DNA of 11,434 nt, taken from contig DASTBU010000161.1 in assembly GCA_035711845.1 (NCBI GenBank), forward strand, positions 1 to 11,434, in the 5' to 3' direction. Every line of letters starts with the position of its first letter. Within the stretch, counting starts at the first letter, position 1. Origin of the DNA: DASTBU01 sp035711845. GTDB taxonomy: Bacteria; Acidobacteriota; Vicinamibacteria; Vicinamibacterales; 2-12-FULL-66-21. Positions 7,061 through 11,434 of the stretch are shown here, one piece after another. Under the pieces are notes generated by a model. The model saw only the letters and a list, made by a program, of their open reading frames with translations, was not told the origin of the DNA and did not search any database. The position numbers and the translations under genes were made by a program.

Positions 7061-7556
7061 AGCACGCCAATCTCGCTTGCACCCGGTCGCGGCTTGGTGG
7101 GCTGTTCCGTTGCGTCTGATTGTCGGGTACGGTTTCATCGCCCACGGACTTGCCAAACTCTCGAGGGGCCCGAGTAGCTTCGCCCACACCCTGGACGCTC
7201 TCGGCGTGCCATCTCCGGATGTGATGGCATGGGCAACCATACTCGTCGAGTTGATTGGCGGGTTTGCGGTCCTGATTGGCGCCTTCGTGTCGGTCGCCAG
7301 CATCCCGTTGGCTGTGGTCCTTCTCGTCGCGATGTTCACAGTCCACCTGCCGTACGGGTTCAGTTCGATCAAGTTGGTGGCGGTTGGCGGTGCTGGCCCC
7401 CAATTCGGCCCGCCCGGGTATGAGGTCGCCCTTCTGTATCTCGCATCCCTCGCGGCCCTCGCTGTCGGCGGGTCCGGGCCTCTTTCGATCGATCGCCTCC
7501 TCACGTCGCGAGGGCAGGAGACCCCTCGCGGCCGTTCGGGCGGTTCGAGGACCTAA
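7053..7556 (+). CDS. DoxX family inner-membrane protein
   Basis: The product is 167 residues with four predicted transmembrane helices, at about 15-33, 58-77, 81-98 and 124-141. The motif LRLIVGYGFIAHGLAKL, then a conserved acidic residue in the second helix (VELIGG, Glu66), is typical of the DoxX/DoxD group. The ATG at 7053 overlaps the end of the ABM gene by eight bases, with AAGG about eight bases upstream; longer or internal starts fit the helices less well. Family members sit in the cytoplasmic membrane and have been linked to quinone or thiol redox chemistry. Adjacency to a quinol-monooxygenase-like protein supports a quinone-related role by inference. A hydrophilic, Arg-rich tail of about 15 residues ends the protein. 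The HAD gene begins one base after the stop codon. Confidence 0.88.
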   Translation: MNEARQSRLHPVAAWWAVPLRLIVGYGFIAHGLAKLSRGPSSFAHTLDALGVPSPDVMAWATILVELIGGFAVLIGAFVSVASIPLAVVLLVAMFTVHLPYGFSSIKLVAVGGAGPQFGPPGYEVALLYLASLAALAVGGSGPLSIDRLLTSRGQETPRGRSGGSRT

Positions 7557-7557
7557 C

Positions 7558-8394
7558 ATGGATGATGTTCTCAAGGGGGCTTCTGGCCACCGAAGGGCGG
7601 GCGCGCCGCGAACCTCTATCGCCGCGCTGATTGCCTTCATTGCTGTGGCTGCAGCTTCGGTCGGAAGCCAGGTACCGACGCGCGCTGCGGACGCGGCTGC
7701 GCGGCCGCGCTTCAAGGCGGTTGCCTTCGACTACCTTGTGCTGTTCGATGCGAGTTCAGTTGTAGGCGCTGCGGAGCAGGCCTTCCCAGGCAAAGGCCGG
7801 GAGCTGGCGCAGCTCTGGCGGACGCGGCAATTCGAGTACACCTGGCTGCGATCAATCACCGACAGCTACGTCGATTTCTTCGCCGTCACAGGGGATGCCC
7901 TGGTGTACGCCGCCAACGCGATGAAACTGGATCTGACAACAGAGCGGAAGCAGCGTCTGCTGAATGCGCACCTGCACCTCGCTCCGTGGCCGGATACGGC
8001 TGACGCCCTGCGACGGTTGCGCGAACACGGCATTCGCGTGATCGCGCTCGCGAATTTCAGTCCGAAAATGCTCCAAGCAAACGCGGAGAATGCCGGGCTG
8101 ACTGGGTTGTTCGACGCCCTTGTCAGCACGGACACGAATCGCACGTACAAGCCAGACCGGCGTGCATATCAGTTGGGGATGGAGCGCCTGCATCTGGCAA
8201 AGCACGACATTCTCTTCGCGGCCTTCGGCGGATGGGACGCCGCGGGCGCGAAGGCGTTCGGCTATCCGACGGTGTGGGTGAATCGCTCCAATCAGCCGGC
8301 CGAGGAACTGGGCATTCGACCGGACCACATTTCCTCAGATTTGAGCGGCCTTCTCGAGTTCGTCCTCAGCGGCCCGCCGGCACGCCCCCGTTGA
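7558..8394 (+). CDS. Exported HAD-superfamily hydrolase, type II haloacid dehalogenase-like, with altered catalytic motifs
   Basis: The product is 278 residues: a signal peptide or anchor (hydrophobic 20-36; possible cleavage near TRAADA) and a HAD domain from about 51. Motif I is VAFDYLVLFDAS with presumed nucleophile Asp58. Motif II is ALANFS (Ser168), motif III TYKPDRRAY (Lys198, Tyr204), motif IV AAFGGWDAAGAKAFGYP (Asp227). WRTRQFEYTWLR (Arg88) matches the substrate-binding helix of L-2-haloacid dehalogenases. Compared with the classical FDAYGTLFD, motif I is one residue shorter and lacks the Thr; in motif IV the usual Ser-Ser-Asn is Ala-Phe-Gly. Dehalogenase activity is therefore uncertain. 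I recall a widespread subfamily with a similar FDYxxxFD motif annotated as haloacid dehalogenase type II. Export is unusual for HAD enzymes. The ATG at 7558 is chosen because it follows the DoxX stop by one base; the open frame reaches further upstream only inside doxX. Confidence 0.85.
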   Translation: MDDVLKGASGHRRAGAPRTSIAALIAFIAVAAASVGSQVPTRAADAAARPRFKAVAFDYLVLFDASSVVGAAEQAFPGKGRELAQLWRTRQFEYTWLRSITDSYVDFFAVTGDALVYAANAMKLDLTTERKQRLLNAHLHLAPWPDTADALRRLREHGIRVIALANFSPKMLQANAENAGLTGLFDALVSTDTNRTYKPDRRAYQLGMERLHLAKHDILFAAFGGWDAAGAKAFGYPTVWVNRSNQPAEELGIRPDHISSDLSGLLEFVLSGPPARPR

Positions 8395-8403
8395 GATGCG
8401 CCG

Positions 8404-8952
8404 ATGTACAGGATCGCCGCGGCACAACCGAGCGACCTTCCGCTGTTGCCAGTGATCGAGCTCGCCGCGGCCACACTCCTCGCTGGCCACGCACCTGCAT
8501 CTGTTCTGGCCGAGACGACCAGCCAAGCGGACCTGGAGAACGCACGGCAGCGCGGCCATCTGTGGGTGGCACTCGCAGACGGTGTCCCCGTAGGATTCGC
8601 GCACATTGAGGTGCTCGCGCCTGACATCGCACATCTCGAGGAGGTCGATGTTCATCCTGAGCACGGCCGTCGGGGGCTCGGCAGGCGGCTCGTTCTCGCC
8701 GTCTGCCAGTGGGCGGCAAACAACGGCTACTCATGGGTCACGCTGACGACGTTCCGGGAAGTACGGTGGAACATGCCGTTCTACGCGCGACTAGGCTTCG
8801 AGGAGATTCCGCCGGAGGAGCTGACCCCTGCCTTGCTGTCCGTCGTCGACGATGAGGCGCGAAGAGGACTGGACCCCGGTCGTCGCGTGGCGATGCGCCG
8901 CCCCTGCGTACTCAAAGCACCAGTAGATCGCCGTGCGGAACACACATCGTGA
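8404..8952 (+). CDS. GNAT family N-acetyltransferase (first of three)
   Basis: The product is 182 residues. The fold is recognisable from YRIAAAQPSDLPLL at the start, GHLWVALADGVPVGFAHI (strands 2-4), and the acetyl-CoA motif A VDVHPEHGRRGLGRRLVLAV at 81-100, followed by FYARLGFEEI near 126. In the pyrophosphate loop GRRGLG (88-93), the usual Arg/Gln three residues before the first Gly is Gly, a mild departure. The enzyme transfers acetyl from acetyl-CoA to an amine; the acceptor is unknown. The protein is cytoplasmic, with no signal. The last 15-20 residues are beyond the usual end of the fold. It starts nine bases after the HAD stop and is probably in the same transcript, without a strong ribosome binding site. 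Confidence 0.88.
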   Translation: MYRIAAAQPSDLPLLPVIELAAATLLAGHAPASVLAETTSQADLENARQRGHLWVALADGVPVGFAHIEVLAPDIAHLEEVDVHPEHGRRGLGRRLVLAVCQWAANNGYSWVTLTTFREVRWNMPFYARLGFEEIPPEELTPALLSVVDDEARRGLDPGRRVAMRRPCVLKAPVDRRAEHTS

Positions 8953-8982
8953 CATTTGCCAGAATCGTCTTGGTAAAGACTC

Positions 8983-8998
8983 GAGCCCTTCCGGGCTC
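8983..8998. repeat. Short hairpin just before the YjaB-like GNAT start
   Basis: GAGCCC, loop TTCC, GGGCTC: a perfect six-base stem ending three bases before the ATG at 9002. It occupies the position where a ribosome binding site would be expected and could limit initiation at that codon. No T-run follows it. Confidence 0.6.
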
Positions 8999-9001
8999 TC
9001 G

Positions 9002-9490
9002 ATGAGAGTGTTGACAATCAGCGACACCCACATTCGCCCGGCACAGCCGACGGAGCACGCCGCGCTGGTGATGTTGTGGGAACGCTCCGTTCGAGCAACG
9101 CACGACTTTCTCACGGAGGCGGACATCGCATTCTACCGGCCGCTCGTCGCCGAGTACTTTGAGTCGTCCGCTCGCGATCTGTGGGTTCTCACGGATGCAG
9201 CAGACCTCCCTATTGGCTTTCTCGGTCTCGCTGGCGACTCAATCGCCGCGCTGTTCATGGACCCCGCGCACCGTGGAGGAGGGGGCGGGCGAAGTCTGGT
9301 GTCGCACGCACAGCAACTGCGAGGTGTCGCACTCACCGTTGATGTGAACGAGCAGAACGTCGCCGCGCGCGGCTTCTACGAAGCGCTCGGGTTTGCGGTG
9401 GTCGGTCGCTCACCGATGGACGACACGGGCCGGCGCTACCCGATATTGCATATGCGCCGGGAGATGCCACCGCGTGAGGGCGCTGCATAA
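9002..9490 (+). CDS. GNAT family N-acetyltransferase, YjaB-like (second of three)
   Basis: The product is 162 residues from ATG 9002. The family signature is strong: THIRPAQPTEHAALVMLW, RSVRATHDFLTEADI, then the acetyl-CoA loop HRGGGGGRSLV at 90-100, VDVNEQNVAARGFYEALGF at 113-131, and GRSPMDDTGRRYPILHM. These resemble the E. coli YjaB group of small acetyltransferases; the acceptor is unknown. The glycine-rich loop keeps the RxxGxG pattern. Start choice is uncertain. ATG 9002 sits at the domain edge but lacks a ribosome binding site and follows a hairpin; a GTG at 8933 would overlap the previous gene by 20 bp and add 23 residues with no family match; a TTG at 9011 is also in frame. It is co-directional with the upstream GNAT gene and could be coupled to it. 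Confidence 0.85.
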   Translation: MRVLTISDTHIRPAQPTEHAALVMLWERSVRATHDFLTEADIAFYRPLVAEYFESSARDLWVLTDAADLPIGFLGLAGDSIAALFMDPAHRGGGGGRSLVSHAQQLRGVALTVDVNEQNVAARGFYEALGFAVVGRSPMDDTGRRYPILHMRREMPPREGAA

Positions 9491-9673
9491 ACACTCCGGT
9501 GGCAGGTCATCATCAGGCTCCCGCTCGTGCCATTTGGCGCTACGTCAAGCGTTCGCGTCACCACGATTCGGAGGCGCGATTGGTCTGGGCGCGGGGATTG
9601 CCATTGACGTTCGCACGGAGCTCCAGTCCGATGGTTCGTCTCACCGTCGCCTTCTCACGCGATGGCGCTCGAC
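9491..9673. other. Intergenic region before the DinB-like gene
   Basis: About 195 bp separates the YjaB-like stop from ATG 9686, the longest gap inside the right-hand + strand cluster. A TTGACG near 9605 could be a -35 element, but no good -10 follows. A 60-codon frame (9499-9681) has no recognisable domain or ribosome binding site and is not called. A separate promoter for the last two genes may lie here. Confidence 0.35.
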
Positions 9674-9678
9674 GGAGG
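9674..9678 (+). promoter_or_regulatory. Ribosome binding site fixing the DinB-like start at 9686
   Basis: GGAGG, continuing GTGAG, lies seven bases before ATG 9686. This makes 9686 the start rather than the in-frame ATG at 9662, which has no such site and would add eight residues that include the binding site itself. Confidence 0.85.
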
Positions 9679-9685
9679 TGAGAGC

Positions 9686-10237
9686 ATGACGGTTGAGGAT
9701 CTCAAGACCCTGTTCGACTACAGCTACTGGGCGAACGCCGGACTGCGTGACGTGCTGTCGCAGGTGACGACAGAGCAGTTCACGCAGCCGGTGGCCGGCA
9801 GCTACGGCTCGATCCGCAACACGATGGTTCACATGTTGAGCGCCGAGTGGGGTTGGCTCGAACGCTGCGGCGGAGCAGCGCGCGGCCCGGCGCTCAATGC
9901 GGAGGACTATCCAACGGTCACTGCGCTATTCGACCGGTGGCGCCACGTCGAGGCGCGCGTCCGCGAATATCTGTCGACTCTCCAGGACGAAGATCTCGGC
10001 TGTGTAGTGGAGTTTGCAATCGGTGGCGGTCCCAGGCAGTCGATGGCCCTGGGACAACTGCTGCACCATGCGGCCATCCATGGCGTGCATCATCGGGGAC
10101 AGGTTGCATTGCTGTTGAGGACGGTCGGGCACGTTCCGGGGAACTTCGACATCCTTCTCTATTACGCTCGGCGCTCAGCGGTCGCTCCCGAATCGACGTC
10201 AGCTGGCAGCGAGGCATCAGACAATGCTCACCCCTGA
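9686..10237 (+). CDS. DinB-like (YfiT/DUF664-type) four-helix metalloprotein
   Basis: The product is 183 residues. It begins with the characteristic first helix MTVEDLKTLFDYSYWAN and has three candidate metal-binding histidines in family positions: His49 (NTMVHMLSAEWGWL) and the pair His132/His136 in IHGVHHRGQVALLLR near the end of the fold. DinB proteins are small cytoplasmic four-helix bundles related to mycothiol/bacillithiol transferases. Many members lack a known substrate, and a thiol-transferase role here is only a family-level possibility. The last 20 residues (rich in S, A, E) are a disordered tail. The stop overlaps the start of the following GNAT gene by 14 bases, so the two are probably co-translated. 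Confidence 0.88.
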   Translation: MTVEDLKTLFDYSYWANAGLRDVLSQVTTEQFTQPVAGSYGSIRNTMVHMLSAEWGWLERCGGAARGPALNAEDYPTVTALFDRWRHVEARVREYLSTLQDEDLGCVVEFAIGGGPRQSMALGQLLHHAAIHGVHHRGQVALLLRTVGHVPGNFDILLYYARRSAVAPESTSAGSEASDNAHP

Positions 10238-10658
10238 GCTCGTCATCAGCACCGAGCCGACGCCAGGCGAGGTTCAGTATTTGGAGGATCGGCTCTATGA
10301 GTTCAACTCCGCCGCAACAGGCATCACGGGCGGCGAGTGGCTGGCGATCTTCGTGAGGGACGGCGACCATCGGATCGTTGCCGGGATCTGCGGGAACACG
10401 TGGGGCGGTTGTGCGGAAATTCGACAGTTCTGGGTGGAGGAGGCACGGCGCAAGCAGGGATTGGGGACGAGGCTGCTTGGGGCAGCAGAGCAAGAGGCGC
10501 GGCGACGGGGCTGCTGGCAAATGCTTCTCATGACGTTCAGCTTCCAGGCTCCGGCCTTCTATGCCAAGCACGGATTTGAAGTCGTCGCGGTGGTGGACGA
10601 CCACCCGGACGGTCACAGGAACATGCTCCTACGCAAGCGCCTCGGCTCAGCCAGGTAA
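10224..10658 (+). CDS. GNAT family N-acetyltransferase (third of three)
   Basis: The product is 144 residues. Family markers in order: YLEDRLYEFNSAATGITGG, AIFVRDGDHRIVAGICGNTW, then GGCAEIRQFWVEEARRKQGL with loop RKQGLG (76-81), followed by RGCWQMLLMTFSFQAPAFY and the end VVDDHPDGHRNMLLRKRL. This is a common small GNAT subgroup with the FQAPxFY and GHRxxxLRKRL signatures; the substrate is not established to my knowledge. The loop keeps RxxGxG, and length is normal, so an intact enzyme is likely. The start ATG lies inside the end of the DinB-like gene, with GAGG about ten bases upstream. It belongs to a different subgroup from the other two GNATs here, so it is not a recent local duplicate. 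It is the last + strand gene and faces the VOC gene. Confidence 0.9.
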   Translation: MLTPELVISTEPTPGEVQYLEDRLYEFNSAATGITGGEWLAIFVRDGDHRIVAGICGNTWGGCAEIRQFWVEEARRKQGLGTRLLGAAEQEARRRGCWQMLLMTFSFQAPAFYAKHGFEVVAVVDDHPDGHRNMLLRKRLGSAR

Positions 10659-10712
10659 CATCGCAGCGGACCGCTGGCTCCCGTCGCTCAACGCGACTGG
10701 TCTCCGCGAACG

Positions 10713-10829
10713 TTAACGCCACGAGTAATCTTCAGGCGGCTTCTTGTAATGCTGCTCCGGGTTTCGGTCAATCGCTCTCCCGGGCTGAAACGATCGCGCC
10801 CCGCCGTTGAGGTTTTGATACAGCTCCCT
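10713..10829 (-). pseudogene. Possible gene-end remnant or short unrecognised coding tail
   Basis: On the - strand a 38-codon open stretch ends in TAA (10713-10715) and reads RSFQPGRAIDRNPEQHYKK followed by PPEDYSWR. The composition (aromatic, Pro, charged, few low-complexity runs) looks like a natural C-terminus more than random GC-rich frame. No ATG, GTG or TTG start with a ribosome binding site precedes it, and the frame closes upstream at a TGA within the VOC tail. It may be the relic of a gene whose 5' part was replaced by the VOC gene, or a chance frame. I do not recognise the family. Confidence 0.25.
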
Positions 10830-11349
10830 AACTAAGCGAACTAAACGAACCCACCCTGTTCATGGTGGCGCGTGTGCAGGGCTTCGTTGGAGTGCTCTGC
10901 ATCAGTTCCCACGTCCGCCAGGGGACAACCCCGCAGTCAGGTCGTGGCTCGTGTGGGAGCATAGCGATGTACTCGAGCAAGTGGCCGTCGGGGTCGCGAA
11001 AGTAGACGGCCGCGGCGGGTATCCACGCGAGAACCACCGGCAGCTCTGTCGGTCTGCCGTCGAAGTCGAGCGGGGTAACGCCAGCGTTTCGCAAGAAGTC
11101 TGGCGCCGCCAAGACGTCCGCCGAACTCACGCGAAAGGCCGTATGCAGCGTGACGACCTGCGGTGCGGATCCGGCCCCCCAGAGTCCGAGCATCGCCTTT
11201 TGGGCGGGGCCGATCCAAAGGAACGCAGCCTGACGCCCCCTCGTGACATGGGCCACGGTGAGGCCAATGATGTCGCGATAGAAGCCTATGGCCAAGTCCA
11301 GGTCGCGGACCGTGAGGTGCACTTCGAACAGATCGCGCGCTTCAATCAT
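10828..11349 (-). CDS. VOC family (glyoxalase/bleomycin-resistance fold) protein
   Basis: The product is 173 residues from the ATG at 11349; a TTG directly before it is not needed. Paired beta-alpha-beta-beta-beta modules are evident: LFEVHLTVRDLDLAIGFYRD at 8-27, VVTLHTAFRVSSADVLAAPD at 65-84, and VYFRDPDGHLLEYIAML at 115-131. The metal-ligand positions of the fold are filled by His11, His69 and Glu126, so a metal-dependent enzyme is possible. The family includes glyoxalase I, fosfomycin-resistance thiol transferases and dioxygenases, and I cannot choose among them. Relatives usually end soon after PRPxxGVVPWxxWE; here about 25 further residues (MQSTPTKPCTRATMN onward) have no family match and may be a non-native tail. 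The gene is convergent with the GNAT gene, 169 bp away, and likely has its own promoter beyond 11349. Confidence 0.85.
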   Translation of the reverse strand: MIEARDLFEVHLTVRDLDLAIGFYRDIIGLTVAHVTRGRQAAFLWIGPAQKAMLGLWGAGSAPQVVTLHTAFRVSSADVLAAPDFLRNAGVTPLDFDGRPTELPVVLAWIPAAAVYFRDPDGHLLEYIAMLPHEPRPDCGVVPWRTWELMQSTPTKPCTRATMNRVGSFSSLS

Positions 11350-11419
11350 CAATCAGCCTGCGCCTCACTTCATAAGACCTCAGGCCGACGCGAAACATTC
11401 CACCGGTGGTACCCATTTC

Positions 11420-11434
11420 GGAATAAAGGCACGA
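11420..11434 (+). repeat. Possible start of a fourth repeat copy, cut by window end
   Basis: GGAATAAAGGCACGA matches the left end of copy 2 at about 12 of 15 bases by eye (GGAATAAAAACCCGA). The match is short and the rest lies outside the window. Confidence 0.3.

Noticed and set aside
6482..7715. Long minus-strand frames opposite the ABM/DoxX/HAD genes
   Set aside because: Composition is Arg/Pro/Ser-rich as expected for antisense shadows in high-GC DNA, and the + strand genes have clear domains and ribosome binding sites.
9499..9681. 60-codon + strand frame between the YjaB-like and DinB-like genes
   Set aside because: No family resemblance or ribosome binding site, Arg/Ser-rich composition typical of GC-rich non-coding frame, and it overlaps the DinB ribosome binding site.
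10659..10712. Terminator hairpins after the third GNAT gene (CAGCG/CGCTG and GTCGC/GCGAC)
   Set aside because: Stems are only five bases and no T-run follows; not strong enough to call.

Overview
The window is high-GC, gene-dense bacterial DNA. No rRNA, tRNA, CRISPR array, transposase or phage gene is visible. Several proteins resemble types I associate with soil Acidobacteriota, perhaps Vicinamibacteria-like: a DUF5777 beta-barrel, a diheme-type cytochrome c with a GYIP motif, an exported type II haloacid-dehalogenase relative, and a tandem STAND ATPase. This assignment comes from family recall, not from a marker gene.

Bases 1-4028 hold the 3' part of a very large STAND ATPase/TPR protein whose start lies upstream. 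A 406-bp non-coding stretch (4029-4434) follows. It carries two copies of an imperfect repeat of about 60-98 bp, and a third copy sits at 5438-5532. Copies 2 and 3 each end about 30 bp before the start codon of an exported protein: a shortened DUF5777 barrel (4435-5001) and a secreted beta-propeller (5564-6589). Between these two genes lies a decayed cytochrome c gene with a damaged heme motif (CFRRH) and a frameshift; its homology stops close to where repeat copy 3 begins. This part reads as the relic of an envelope electron-transfer locus reworked around a dispersed repeat.

From 6677 to 10658 seven genes run on the + strand, mostly with overlaps or very short gaps: ABM-type (quinol) monooxygenase, DoxX membrane protein, exported HAD hydrolase, GNAT, YjaB-like GNAT, DinB-like metalloprotein and a third GNAT. 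The first three have an overlap or a 1-bp gap between them and probably form one operon, plausibly for quinone or small-electrophile handling. The rest look like general detoxification or modification genes. A perfect 15-bp inverted repeat (6600-6653) separates the propeller gene from this operon. At the right end a VOC-family gene faces the cluster on the - strand (10828-11349), with a possible gene-end remnant beyond it, and the last 15 bases may begin a fourth copy of the repeat.

I see no clearly new multi-gene defence or mobile system. The strongest unexplained signal is the repeat family with its fixed position before two exported-protein genes. Next come the HAD protein lacking several canonical catalytic residues, the cytochrome/DUF5777 relic and the tandem ATPase fusion.
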